Shown here: in pieces, positions 53,317 through 63,089 of the stretch
How positions within the stretch are numbered: position 1 is the stretch's first letter
How the letters are laid out: every line of letters starts with the position of its first letter
Origin: an uncultured Flaviramulus sp.
GTDB taxonomy: Bacteria > Bacteroidota > Bacteroidia > Flavobacteriales > Flavobacteriaceae
Length of the DNA stretch: 64,000 nt
Direction: 5' to 3'
NCBI GenBank assembly: GCA_947495125.1
Contig: CANLXL010000004.1
Span: 396,322-460,321, forward strand
Program-made: the position numbers and the translations under genes
Notes under the pieces: model-generated
The model's database searches: none
What the model was told of the DNA's origin: nothing
Seen by the model: only the letters and a program-made list of their open reading frames with translations

Positions 53317-56300
53317 TTATTGAAAATCGGTTATCATCTGTGATACGATCATATCCTTGACATTTGGTTTTTTACCATCCAAATAGGTTTCCATTTCAAA
53401 ATTCGAGGACTCTTTTAAAACGATAAGTTCAAGGTAGCCTGTAGTATTATCATCCAAACTAGGGTCTAATGCTCGTGAAGCAGCAATAAACAGGTTCGGT
53501 CCCATAAAACGGGTATAGTCCTTTCTTATGGCTATAAAGCCGACATTGATGTCGTTTATCGTATCTGTAAGTTGCGCACCAAATTCAGACAATTTCTTTA
53601 TGGCCTTATCCGGATGCTTAACAGCTAGTTCTTTTAATCCTGAAATTTTGGTCGCCGATTTAATAACCTTACTCACGATGTTACGTTCTATACTTACTAA
53701 ATGTCCTAACTTCTGATTAAAGTCGGAATCGTGTTGCATCATATTGGTGATTTCCGCTATACTCGTCTGTATATTATTAAAATCATCGGCAGAGCGTCGT
53801 ACCTGAGAATCGGGATCATGCCGTAATTTATCCACCAATAACACCATATTTCTACCTAAACTGGAGGTTACAGCACTGGGCTTCTTAATTAGATCACTGT
53901 AATTGTAGCTTCGGTGATTGACAACCGGAAGTGAGGTATATAACAGAATAGCCTGAAGCCGCTCTTTATTATAATTTTTGGTGAACATCTCTTCATTCTC
54001 ATAAGCAAAGGTTTGTACCAATGCCCTCATACTCCTTTGAATGGCCGCTGAAACTTCCCTGTAGACTTTATGCTTTTTATTTCCGGGGGCTTCCATCCAG
54101 ACGTTGCCAATTTTCGATGGTATTTTAAGGCTCATGTTGATCAAGGTCTTTCCAAACCGTCTTTTACCATTGGCATTGAACTTTTCGATATCGTTATCCA
54201 TTTGGCCGATCCATTGATCCGTTGTGAGCTTGGTAGCATCTGAAAATGGTCTACTAAGGTTTACTTTAATGAATGGTTCTATGATCTGTTCTAAATGTCT
54301 TGTTTTAAGTTTTTTATCCTGAACTTTAAAATCGAAAGAGACCTTAAGCGACTCCTTTTCAACACCGAAAGCATGTCCTTTCTTTTTTCCGAAATAATTA
54401 CTTGTCAGTGCCAATTGAATCAATCGCTTATTACGACGGATGGTATCGCTAGCGTTTAGTTCGTACATGATGAGTCTCCCATCGATATCATCAATAAAAG
54501 TACCCATTGCGATGGACTGATTAATTCGAGTGAAATTGCGTTTTGCACCGGGAATTACCAGTGAAAGTGTTTTTTGTTTTTTAAGTCTGTGTGTTAGAAC
54601 CCCTTTTGTTAAAAGAATTCCTTTGATTTGGGTATTCGTAAGAAGCTGACTATAATCGCCATCCAGAGCTTCTTCAAGTATATGACCGACTTCGGCGTTC
54701 TCGGCAAAATTGAACTGAGCATTAATGAGGGCACTGTGCTCCTTCTCCTTTTGGTAAGTATACGCAAACGACATGCCGTATTCTTTTTGCAGTGCTGTTT
54801 TAACCTTTTCGAAAATTTGAGCTGCATTGTTTTCAAAGTTGGTAATAAATGCATCCATGGATCTTAACTCATCGGCCAGGTCGTTTTGGGTTAAACTTGA
54901 AAGTTTCCCTTTGAGCCAATCTCCTAGATCTTCTAAATTTTCTGATTTTGCAGCTTTTCTGATACGATCGAGTGACAGCTTCTCGGAGATATTTTTATGC
55001 AGCTTTTTAATTAATTCCTGCAGGTCTAAAAGTTCTGATACTTTTAAAGCCTTGTCCTGAAGTTTGTCTACGAGTTCCTGCTCAGCAACAATTTCAAATA
55101 GATCATCAAAAGGCACAATGGCACTTAATATTTGCCCTAATTGGGTATCCAGAAACCCTGTTTTCTGGAGTTTTTCCTCAAGAAAATCTGCCACATCTTC
55201 ATTCCCTAATTTTTTGAATTCCTTTTGTACTTCGGCAAGGTCCACAGAGGCATTCTCTTCGATCAATTTCAAAATCGCTCCACCACCTTCATTACCAACA
55301 GCATCCCATTTGTCGAACAAGTCAATAATCGCTAACCTGGCTTTTTTAAAAGTCGAAGTCCCTGTAACTTCCTTTAATAATTTATCTGTTAGCCCATGTA
55401 ATTTTTTTTCAGCTTCATCAGGATCTACCCAATTTCTTATATCTTCAAGAATTTGCGCATGATGTATACCTATGGTTGCTTTTATAAGGTCATTTACCGA
55501 AAAATCGTCAAACTCGTTAAGATCTCCTTGTACGGAAGCATTGAGACCGGCGGCAAAGTTCCATCCATTAAGTTTCCTTTTATTGAGATGAAGATGTATA
55601 ACGTCGTCTTTAGTCGGTCGGCTTACAATGAGTGTGAATTCGCCAGCGATATTCAACCCTACGTTTAATAGCCCACCCAACTTTGTTTGCAAACCTAAAG
55701 TTCCTGGGAAATTAGGGTTTTGAGATTCATGGGCCCAATCGAAGTCAAAACCTACCTGGGCTCCAAAATTTGCATTTAAGGCGCCTTCTCTTTGCATTAC
55801 CAAATAGGTTCCGGGATCAAGATCTTTAGCTTTTTGAACCTGCCTGGGCGATTGAAGCTCGCTAATAATATCCACAATAGCCTTTTGAATTCCTGTAGTT
55901 TTTTTTAGAGTGACAATAACAGCAGCACGCTTTTCATGATTAGCATCCACGCTTGCTGATAACAACGCAGAACCCAGGGGCCATTCTCCTTCGACATCAC
56001 CATTTATCGAGTAACTATAAGAGAAGACACCATAAGCATTTTTTTTGTCATCAATGGATGGTAGATCTATCTTCAGATTATCATTTTTCATCAAATCATT
56101 TACAAGGTCCTGAGCACTATCGAAAATGGCTATTCTTAAATTTGCATCAGCATTTCCTAAAATATTGACATTGGGAATCTCCTTAAATTTAAATGCTTCC
56201 GCCGGTCCGGAAGCCGTGACTTCACCATCACTTAAAATTAGGGGCATTTCAAAATCTTTTAACACCTTATTCTTTGTAATGTCCAGAAGTAATTTTTCAT

Positions 56301-56379
56301 CAATATCAGAAGATAATTTTATTCCGGTACTTAAATTATCTTGAAATAAACGCTTGTTTTTGGCAAATAATAATTCCAT
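53317..56379 (-). CDS. Large protein of unknown function (1020 residues)
   Basis: No signal peptide and no membrane segment. Residues 1-260 are rich in short strand-like runs (GVFSYSYSINGDVEGEWPLG, LNANFGAQVGFDFDWAHESQ, LGLQTKLGGLLNVGLNIAGE). Residues 270-560 are helical and charged (EAEKKLHGLTDKLLKEVTG, QELVDKLQDKALKVSELLDL). Residues 560-780 are again strand-like, and 790-1020 mixed. I recognise no family or catalytic motif. It follows the 564-residue membrane protein gene by 119 bases and precedes the patatin gene by 97 bases, all on the minus strand. Confidence 0.7.
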   Translation of the reverse strand: MELLFAKNKRLFQDNLSTGIKLSSDIDEKLLLDITKNKVLKDFEMPLILSDGEVTASGPAEAFKFKEIPNVNILGNADANLRIAIFDSAQDLVNDLMKNDNLKIDLPSIDDKKNAYGVFSYSYSINGDVEGEWPLGSALLSASVDANHEKRAAVIVTLKKTTGIQKAIVDIISELQSPRQVQKAKDLDPGTYLVMQREGALNANFGAQVGFDFDWAHESQNPNFPGTLGLQTKLGGLLNVGLNIAGEFTLIVSRPTKDDVIHLHLNKRKLNGWNFAAGLNASVQGDLNEFDDFSVNDLIKATIGIHHAQILEDIRNWVDPDEAEKKLHGLTDKLLKEVTGTSTFKKARLAIIDLFDKWDAVGNEGGGAILKLIEENASVDLAEVQKEFKKLGNEDVADFLEEKLQKTGFLDTQLGQILSAIVPFDDLFEIVAEQELVDKLQDKALKVSELLDLQELIKKLHKNISEKLSLDRIRKAAKSENLEDLGDWLKGKLSSLTQNDLADELRSMDAFITNFENNAAQIFEKVKTALQKEYGMSFAYTYQKEKEHSALINAQFNFAENAEVGHILEEALDGDYSQLLTNTQIKGILLTKGVLTHRLKKQKTLSLVIPGAKRNFTRINQSIAMGTFIDDIDGRLIMYELNASDTIRRNKRLIQLALTSNYFGKKKGHAFGVEKESLKVSFDFKVQDKKLKTRHLEQIIEPFIKVNLSRPFSDATKLTTDQWIGQMDNDIEKFNANGKRRFGKTLINMSLKIPSKIGNVWMEAPGNKKHKVYREVSAAIQRSMRALVQTFAYENEEMFTKNYNKERLQAILLYTSLPVVNHRSYNYSDLIKKPSAVTSSLGRNMVLLVDKLRHDPDSQVRRSADDFNNIQTSIAEITNMMQHDSDFNQKLGHLVSIERNIVSKVIKSATKISGLKELAVKHPDKAIKKLSEFGAQLTDTINDINVGFIAIRKDYTRFMGPNLFIAASRALDPSLDDNTTGYLELIVLKESSNFEMETYLDGKKPNVKDMIVSQMITDFQ

Positions 56380-56498
56380 ATTCTATAGCTATTTTGTTAA
56401 AATTTATTATAATTAAAATGATGTTTGTTATTAAATCATGTTATACAGATTGAAATCCTTAAAATGGTTGAACATCGATTAGTCTTGTTTCATGGGTT

Positions 56499-58193
56499 TC
56501 AATTTGAATGGTCCTCTTCTGGTTTGACTGCGCTACGTAACTTTACAAGTTTGGTTAAAAGATCAAACCAAAACGGAGACCCTAATGAAATAGCCAAGGC
56601 TGTTAAAACATAACCCCACAAATATGTAAAATTCCAGCCACTTCTTGAAAATACGTAGTTCCATTTATAGGTGTTCTGTTTAACATTAATCTTACCGGCT
56701 TTAAAGGAGGCACAACTGGCTGGAGGAATAGATTTTTCAAGCAATTTTAAATCTACAGATTTATGAACCCAAATGGTAACTTTTTCAACCGCTTCAGTTT
56801 TTTCTAGTTCTCCTTTTGCATCTCTCAGAGTATCCCAAACGACAAGACTATACTCATGTTTCTTATAATCTTCTGAAGCAACTTTGTCTTTACTACTATT
56901 GATTTCTATACTATCCGGAACATGCCAATTAGCGGTTATAATATTCTGAGCGGCATAAATATCGGACCTGATCAATGTAGCTGCATTCATTAAAGAATCA
57001 TGGATCTTAGCACGTAAAGCATCACTGGTCTTATCGAGTTGATCGTTTTTATGGTCTTTTATGGAATCCGTTTTATCATCAGGCTGCTCGTTCTCAGTAT
57101 CCTTTGGATTATCCAGGGCGTTTAACTGCTTTTTATTTTCTCTTGAATATTCAATGGCAAGATCAACCAGTTCTGCCCTTGCCTCTGGGTTAGTGGATAA
57201 TTTTTTAACAATGTCCAAAGTATTGGCATTGAGACTCACAGCCAATACGAATCCTATAATAAAAAGAAAGTACTGTACTCTTTGTTTAAACCAGCCGGTG
57301 GACTGCTCCATAGTATCATCAAACCATTGTTCCAACGCAATTTTAAAGTCTTGAAGATTGTTATTGGCATCAATCAATAAAGATTCCACATGTTTTCTAG
57401 TATGAGAACCTTCAGGAAGTATGGCAATGCCTGCCTTTATTTTCTCCAACAGATCTTTACCATTGGATACTTGCTTCAATGAAAGCTCAAGATTATCCGA
57501 AGTACTACCGACATTATCCAGTATCGCCTGTAAATGTTCTTTTAGATTCAGATTATTAGGCAAAACCCCTGCAGCGATCCTCAATTTATCATAATCGCTG
57601 TGTCCATTAAACCACTCTTTGAAATTCTTTTGATCATCGTCCAACGCATCAAATATCTTTTTTATTTCCGAGGATTCATCGAGCTGTTCAAAGGCGTCGT
57701 TAAGCATATCAAAATCAACATCGAGCTTCTTAAAAATAGCTTCAACGTTGAAATTTGATTTAATAGTGTCAAAAATAGCTTTGGAAAAATTCTGAGGGGT
57801 TATATACGAGGGTTTATTAGCAATACCTCCTCCACTCAGATATTTGATCATGGGCTGATCGTAAAATTGATGGAATAATCCCGGGTCTGTTAGATTGCCC
57901 GAACGACCGGAGATCTTTATAAAAGTGTTATAGAGCTTCAGGCCTGTTTTGGGAATTAAGTTTAAAAAGTTTTTTATAGTACTTATCCAGTAGGAATCCC
58001 GGACATTCACATCAACCCATTTCTTGGTGTGTTTTTCGTCCATTAACATCCTACGTAAGGTATACCTCAAGTTCCTGGCACGAAGCCCAAGAAATGAGTT
58101 TAAAATTTCCATGATTATAGTTGCAAAAAGACTATAAAGCAGAAAAATAAATACCAATCCAATAACCACATCTAATGCTGTACTTCCTGTCAT
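56499..58193 (-). CDS. Membrane protein of unknown function (564 residues)
   Basis: An N-terminal membrane helix (about 8-28, VVIGLVFIFLLYSLFATIIM) leads into EILNSFLGLRARNLRYTLRR. A long helical soluble region follows, then membrane segments at about 303-322 and 525-545. The C-terminus has ALAISLGSPFWFDLLTKLVK and LRSAV, which looks like a conserved signature; I have seen SLGSPFWFDLL-type endings on uncharacterised membrane proteins but know no function. First gene of the patatin cluster; transcription runs away from the divergent AraC gene. Confidence 0.7.
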   Translation of the reverse strand: MTGSTALDVVIGLVFIFLLYSLFATIIMEILNSFLGLRARNLRYTLRRMLMDEKHTKKWVDVNVRDSYWISTIKNFLNLIPKTGLKLYNTFIKISGRSGNLTDPGLFHQFYDQPMIKYLSGGGIANKPSYITPQNFSKAIFDTIKSNFNVEAIFKKLDVDFDMLNDAFEQLDESSEIKKIFDALDDDQKNFKEWFNGHSDYDKLRIAAGVLPNNLNLKEHLQAILDNVGSTSDNLELSLKQVSNGKDLLEKIKAGIAILPEGSHTRKHVESLLIDANNNLQDFKIALEQWFDDTMEQSTGWFKQRVQYFLFIIGFVLAVSLNANTLDIVKKLSTNPEARAELVDLAIEYSRENKKQLNALDNPKDTENEQPDDKTDSIKDHKNDQLDKTSDALRAKIHDSLMNAATLIRSDIYAAQNIITANWHVPDSIEINSSKDKVASEDYKKHEYSLVVWDTLRDAKGELEKTEAVEKVTIWVHKSVDLKLLEKSIPPASCASFKAGKINVKQNTYKWNYVFSRSGWNFTYLWGYVLTALAISLGSPFWFDLLTKLVKLRSAVKPEEDHSN

Positions 58194-58352
58194 TTCATTT
58201 TTTTTAATACATAGTGAATTCGTAACTAATTAAACAACACCAATCATAAATAGGTTTCAGTTGTAAATTGGGAAATAAAATGCAGAAATTAAATCTTAGG
58301 AGAATTTAAATATAAGTATTTTCTTTGAAATATACGCTAATATTCTTATTGT

Positions 58353-58380
58353 TATTTCCGGAAAGTATAGATATTTCCGG
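58353..58380. promoter_or_regulatory. Direct repeats in the patatin-cluster/AraC divergent region
   Basis: TATTTCCGG occurs at 58353-58361 and 58372-58380, 19 bases apart in direct orientation, a layout typical of AraC-type binding sites. The 468-base gap (58194-58661) otherwise contains only AT-rich sequence and a TAAATTTG (58609-58616) that matches the -7 consensus for the AraC gene. Confidence 0.45.
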
Positions 58381-58661
58381 TATTAGATAAAGCTTAGAGA
58401 TACATTTTTCTATCCTTCTTTGACCGCTCAATGGTTTAATAATATCCTTATTCTAGAATTTATTGGAGTTCTTTTTGGTGTTTGGAAGTGAGATGCCATA
58501 GTATATGAATTTAGTCGCATTCTTTAATTTGTGTTTGGGTTATTATTTTGGTAAACATCGAGGATTTTTGTTTTTAAAATTGTAATAACTTATTTAGCAC
58601 GGTTTTCTTAAATTTGAGGCCTCCGAATAAAAACATACTTAATAGAAGGACAACTTTAACA

Positions 58662-59747
58662 ATGAACGAATCTTTACCTGATTTAATTTTCAACGGGATA
58701 TTGTTATGTCTTAACATTCAGCTCTTAATTATCGGTCTTTTAAAATTAACTTCAAAACATAAAAGAACGATTATACTAGGGGTGTTCTGCCTGTTATGGA
58801 GTACCGGATTTGTCTATAATTTATATTGGAACGTTTTTAAACACAGTGTTTTTTATTCTATGCTACTCTCCAATTATAAATCCTTTTTCCTTGCACCATT
58901 ACTCTATTTATATATAGGTTTACTAAACAAGAACAAAAACGGCAAGAAGCTCCTTTATCAGCATTTGGCAGTCCCTATGTTGGTCTTTGTTATCTACTCC
59001 TTTATAAAACATGTAACGCGCGAATTTTATGCTCATCATTTGTATGAGATCGTGGAGTTTATAATCATTTTTCAATTTCTTTTCTTCTCTTTTTATATCG
59101 CAAAAGGTAAGGCCTTGCAATCTTCGATAAAACCTTTTTTAAAGCCTCAGATCTTTAAAAGGTACTTTTTATTTTATTTCATTTTCCTAATCAAATATTG
59201 GATTTCTAATGTTTATATGCTCATGACGACCTATATGGATTTATCAGCATATTATTTCAGCTTAAACAGATATGTTTTTCTGCCCTTAGGTTTTATCATA
59301 AATTGTGTCATTATCTTATTCGCTCTAACAGAATCTAAAAAGTTTAAGGCCTTTTTTCTTGGTCAGAAATTGCATATAGACAAGGATATCATTGAAGGGA
59401 AATCCATTATAGAAGATCGTATTCAACGCTGTTTTCATCAGCATAAAATTTATAAAAACCCTGATCTAAAGCTTGCTGATGTAGCGCATAAAATTGGAAT
59501 TGACCCCAAGGTTTTTACCGAATTTATAAGGAATGAATACGAAATGAGCTTTACAAATTTTGTAAACAACTTCCGTGTTGAAGAGTTTAAAAATCAATTA
59601 GATTCTCCGGAAAACAAATCCTTTAATTTAATGGGTATTGCGTCACAATCCGGCTTTAAATCTAAAGCGACCTTCTACCGTGTTTTTAAAAACAAAGAAG
59701 GTATGACGCCTAAGGCCTATTTGAAATCTCTTCAATCACGAAACTAA
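58662..59747 (+). CDS. AraC-family regulator with membrane sensor domain
   Basis: A 361-residue protein from MNESLPDLIFNGILLCLNIQ, with six to seven membrane segments in the first 230 residues and a C-terminal AraC HTH domain (about 265-355): LKLADVAHKIGIDPKVFTEF, MSFTNFVNNFRVEEFKNQLD and GIASQSGFKSKATFYRVFKN. Membrane-anchored AraC regulators are common in Bacteroidetes. The frame is open back to 58614, but the ATG at 58662 fits better. Divergent from the patatin cluster, which it may control. Confidence 0.88.
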   Translation: MNESLPDLIFNGILLCLNIQLLIIGLLKLTSKHKRTIILGVFCLLWSTGFVYNLYWNVFKHSVFYSMLLSNYKSFFLAPLLYLYIGLLNKNKNGKKLLYQHLAVPMLVFVIYSFIKHVTREFYAHHLYEIVEFIIIFQFLFFSFYIAKGKALQSSIKPFLKPQIFKRYFLFYFIFLIKYWISNVYMLMTTYMDLSAYYFSLNRYVFLPLGFIINCVIILFALTESKKFKAFFLGQKLHIDKDIIEGKSIIEDRIQRCFHQHKIYKNPDLKLADVAHKIGIDPKVFTEFIRNEYEMSFTNFVNNFRVEEFKNQLDSPENKSFNLMGIASQSGFKSKATFYRVFKNKEGMTPKAYLKSLQSRN

Positions 59748-59786
59748 ATACCACTGGAGTCGAAAGTCTTTATAAAGAAAAAATCA

Positions 59787-60767
59787 CTATGTAATAACAG
59801 CCCAATGCCCGGTGTCTTTAGCTATTTCTGTAGCCATTCCCATAGCTTGCAATTCTGCTACCAAATGTGCATTTGCAAAGCTTGGCGTATTCGTCTCAAT
59901 GGCATTTAGAAAGGCGGTTATCGATTCTCTCATCCCCGGCCAATCCGCGTAAGGTTGTTTGGCAGGAAAATAATCTGTTTCGACTTTTTCTTTAGTTCTT
60001 AATTTCAATTCCCCGGTTAAAATATCTAAATATATATCGCCTTTACTTCCAACAATTTTAATAGTAATCACCAGCTCGTCAACGCTATCAATGTTCACGC
60101 TTAAGCTTCCCCAAATACCATTATAATCAAAAATACCGGTGCTTTGGCTTTGTCGTCTACCTTTGGTTCCATAGCCATCATTGATGAGTACGCGATTTGG
60201 GGTTGCATCGAGTATAGTATTTAGTACATGCACATACCACAATGTAAGGCGGTTAATAACATTGGTATCCTGATGAGGTTCCGGACCCCAATCGGAGTTT
60301 AGGGAAATATGGACGGTTTGCACCTCACCCAGCTCACCTTGTTTTAACAAAATCGCGGCTTCGGATACCGCAGGAATTAATCCTAGTTCTAAATCGGCAT
60401 GTGTAATTTGAGGCGCATTTATTAGCTTTTTCAGGACTTTTGGTATCAATGCTCTGGTGTGTCCTATTGGTGGTTCGTAAAAAAACGGCTTCCCGGATTC
60501 TATGGCTTTGATAACCACCAGTCCGTGTAAATGATCCGGAACGGCAATCATCAGTGCCTCAACTTCCGAAGAGTCCATTAATTCTTCATAATTTTTGTAA
60601 GTTGTAAAGTCCCTTCCAAACTTGAATTTAATATTTTCAATGGTTTCATCACTTTTGGCAGAAATAGCAACGACTTCCGCTCTGCCATCATACTCAAGAG
60701 CAGGTAAGTATGCCTCTTTTACCCAATTACCATACCCTACAATTCCGATTTTAATTTTGGACGTCAT
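59787..60767 (-). CDS. Gfo/Idh/MocA-family oxidoreductase
   Basis: A 326-residue protein with a Rossmann N-terminus (KIKIGIVGYGNWVKEAYLPA), VEALMIAVPDHLHGLVVIKA and FYEPPIGHTRALIPKVLKK. The last replaces the usual EKP motif with YEPP, so the catalytic Lys is missing and activity is uncertain. The C-terminal sheet domain is normal. The frame extends to 60860 but the ATG at 60767 is standard. It begins seven bases after the stop of the acetyltransferase gene. Confidence 0.85.
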   Translation of the reverse strand: MTSKIKIGIVGYGNWVKEAYLPALEYDGRAEVVAISAKSDETIENIKFKFGRDFTTYKNYEELMDSSEVEALMIAVPDHLHGLVVIKAIESGKPFFYEPPIGHTRALIPKVLKKLINAPQITHADLELGLIPAVSEAAILLKQGELGEVQTVHISLNSDWGPEPHQDTNVINRLTLWYVHVLNTILDATPNRVLINDGYGTKGRRQSQSTGIFDYNGIWGSLSVNIDSVDELVITIKIVGSKGDIYLDILTGELKLRTKEKVETDYFPAKQPYADWPGMRESITAFLNAIETNTPSFANAHLVAELQAMGMATEIAKDTGHWAVIT

Positions 60768-60774
60768 AATCGTG

Positions 60775-61350
60775 TTAAATTTCTTTAATGACTTTGCAAG
60801 GGTTACCAAATGCCAATGTATTCGCAGGTATATCTTTAGTAACCACGGACCCCGCTCCAATGGTCGTGTTTTCTCCGATGGTCACTCCCGGTAAAATAAT
60901 ACTGTTGCCACCAATCCAAACATGATCTCCGATTGTAACAGGACTTGCCGATGTATTATAGGGTGCTCCGGCTCCTTCTCTAATTCTATCTTCAGCACGT
61001 AAAGGATGCTTAGCTGTATATATTTGAACATATGGAGCGATTAAAACATTTTTACCGATGGTAATGATATTATTATCAATAAACATGCAGTTGGTATTTA
61101 TGAGTGTTTTTTCTCCAATAAAAATGTTCTCGCCATAATCGCACAAAAACGGAGGTTCTATCCATGCTTTCTCACCGAAATCACCTAATAGTTTCGTTAA
61201 TACTTCTTCTTTTCTTTTAGCGTCAGTAGAGTCCAGGTTATTATAAATTTGCATGAGCTTCCTGGCTTTATGGTACATTGCAATTAATTCAGGATCGCGC
61301 GTATCATAGTTTTTTCCCGCTAACATTTTTTCTTTTTCGGTATAGTCCAT
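60775..61350 (-). CDS. Sugar O-acetyltransferase (maltose/galactoside type)
   Basis: A 191-residue left-handed beta-helix enzyme of the Maa/LacA type. It has the N-terminal MLAGKNYDTRDPELIAMYHK, FLCDYGENIFIGEKTLINTN, the catalytic His in YTAKHPLRAEDR, and hexapeptides VTIGDHVWIGGNSIILPGVT. It transfers acetyl from acetyl-CoA to sugars. Co-transcribed with the oxidoreductase seven bases downstream, suggesting a joint role in sugar modification. Confidence 0.93.
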   Translation of the reverse strand: MDYTEKEKMLAGKNYDTRDPELIAMYHKARKLMQIYNNLDSTDAKRKEEVLTKLLGDFGEKAWIEPPFLCDYGENIFIGEKTLINTNCMFIDNNIITIGKNVLIAPYVQIYTAKHPLRAEDRIREGAGAPYNTSASPVTIGDHVWIGGNSIILPGVTIGENTTIGAGSVVTKDIPANTLAFGNPCKVIKEI

Positions 61351-61417
61351 CGTGGTATGTGTTACATTGTAGTTTTACAAATTAACGATGTTTCTTCGGG
61401 AAAAAACTTTACCTATG

Positions 61418-61987
61418 TTAAAAAATGGGTTCAGCCCTTAATCGGCTTAATGTCACCTGTGTAACGCCTAAATACGACGCGATATAGCCTAGTTTTACAC
61501 GTTTAAATAGGTCATGCTTCTCTCTGGTAAAGTTAGCGTACCGTTCTTTTGCCGGCTGCGTCGTCATGGCAATATGTCTATATTCCAAATCCAGAAATGC
61601 TTTTTGATGTATCACTCTGGACCAATTGGCAATCTCAATATTCGTTTTGTACAGTTTGTTTAATTGATCTATTGAAATGGCATAAACCACAGTGTCTTCT
61701 AAGGCATCTACATATTCAAAACCCGGCTTACCTTCATAGCAACTTAACATGGAAAAGGCCAATTCACCTTCCTTGCTAAACCATGTCGTGGTTTCTTCAC
61801 CATTAATAATACAATATGATCGGGTTAAGCCTTTCTCTATGAAGTAGTAGTTCTTGTTAACTATACCCGCTTTAATCAAAATATGCCTTTTGGGAAACAA
61901 CACTTTTTCCATTTTGCCGGTTAAAAGCTCTAAAGACTCATTACTCACAGGATACATTTGTTTGATGCTAGATATAATGGTTTCCAT
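61418..61987 (-). CDS. Crp/Fnr-family regulator
   Basis: A 189-residue protein with a cyclic-nucleotide-binding-like domain (LFPKRHILIKAGIVNKNYYF, IEKGLTRSYCIINGEETTTW) and a C-terminal HTH (VKLGYIASYLGVTQVTLSRL RAEPIF). It resembles the protein at 43814 in layout. The ligand is unknown. It lies 67 bases upstream of the acetyltransferase gene on the same strand and may regulate it. Confidence 0.88.
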   Translation of the reverse strand: METIISSIKQMYPVSNESLELLTGKMEKVLFPKRHILIKAGIVNKNYYFIEKGLTRSYCIINGEETTTWFSKEGELAFSMLSCYEGKPGFEYVDALEDTVVYAISIDQLNKLYKTNIEIANWSRVIHQKAFLDLEYRHIAMTTQPAKERYANFTREKHDLFKRVKLGYIASYLGVTQVTLSRLRAEPIF

Positions 61988-62124
61988 TATTTATGATATG
62001 ATATTTTATGCTCAAAAATATGCATTTAAAATATAATAGTGCATAGTTCACGGCGACTCCACTCCTATTGCCATCATTATATTTTTAAAAGAAAGATATT
62101 GAAATAAAAAAAAGCACATGATTT

Positions 62125-62153
62125 GAAACCTATTGCAAAAATATGTAGTCTTA
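62125..62153 (+). promoter_or_regulatory. ECF-type promoter of the protease gene
   Basis: GAAACC (62125-62130), 17 bases, GTCTTA (62148-62153), 76 bases upstream of the protease ATG. Both hexamers and the spacing are identical at 63090-63118 in front of the DUF6249/sigma pair. Confidence 0.7.
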
Positions 62154-62229
62154 TTAATAGTAGACATGCGATATAAAATTAAAATCAAAACACTGCTTAT
62201 CTCATATTTTATACACTAAAATAAAACTC

Positions 62230-63054
62230 ATGAAAAAAATCTTTATATTACCAATGCTGGCAACAAGCCTATTAATTCTTAGTTTCAGTACATCAAGTTT
62301 CTTAGGTATGATCCGTCATGACGTAGATATTGACAAATACAGAGCGATTGGCGGACAGTCTGAATTCGACTGTGTGGGAAGGTATTCTATTTCAAAAACG
62401 GAGGAAGCTTATGCTGCAGGAGTCTTAATATCCTCGCAATGGGTCTTAACTGCCGCTCACTTTGTTAAGGATTCCTCGGTATGGAAGTTCGGTGATCACT
62501 TTTATCGAACAAAAAGAATAATCAAGCACCCAAAGTTACCACCAAATGCCGAAGAAACACAATGGAATGGTTGGGATATGGCCTTGATAGAACTTGAAAG
62601 TCCCGTTTTGGATGTTAGACCTGCAGAACGCTATTATGGGAATGAAGAACTAGGTAGAACCATTACCAAGTTGGGTTATGGGTTTATAGGCAATGGTAAA
62701 GACGGAATGACCATGCCAAGAGTACAAGAGAGGCTTGGGGGCCAGAATATTGTGGATGCTATAGGAGGTACTTTTGAAAATAGAGACTTTAGTACTTCCG
62801 TTTTGGTCTGTGATTTTGACAACCCTGAAAGTTCGGAATCAAATCATTTTGGCTCACCTATTCCGCTCGAATTAGAAATTGGAGGCTCTAAAGGAGATAG
62901 TGGTGGTGGTGTATTTATGGAGGAAAACGGTACATTTATTTTGGTAGGGATCATTTCCGGGGCCCTGAACCGCCACATTAAATACGGGTCTGTAATGGCT
63001 TTTGCCAGGGTTTCAAAAGCGAATGACTGGATAGATTCCGTTATCAATCACTAA
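62230..63054 (+). CDS. Secreted trypsin-like serine protease
   Basis: A 274-residue protein with signal peptide (MKKIFILPMLATSLLILSFS) and an S1 domain. The triad is visible: His in SQWVLTAAHFVKD, Asp in WNGWDMALIELES and Ser in GGSKGDSGGGVFM. There are two cysteines only (DCVGRY, LVCDFD). It probably acts in the periplasm or outside. Its promoter matches that of the downstream DUF6249/sigma unit, so it is likely under the same ECF sigma factor. Confidence 0.92.
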   Translation: MKKIFILPMLATSLLILSFSTSSFLGMIRHDVDIDKYRAIGGQSEFDCVGRYSISKTEEAYAAGVLISSQWVLTAAHFVKDSSVWKFGDHFYRTKRIIKHPKLPPNAEETQWNGWDMALIELESPVLDVRPAERYYGNEELGRTITKLGYGFIGNGKDGMTMPRVQERLGGQNIVDAIGGTFENRDFSTSVLVCDFDNPESSESNHFGSPIPLELEIGGSKGDSGGGVFMEENGTFILVGIISGALNRHIKYGSVMAFARVSKANDWIDSVINH

Positions 63055-63089
63055 AGTTTCCTTTATAAAATATTTTGGTTAACTAATTT

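Noticed and set aside
53528-56344. Several plus-strand frames of 60-130 codons inside the 1020-residue gene
   Set aside because: All are antisense to a continuous long frame with ordinary codon use and resemble no protein.
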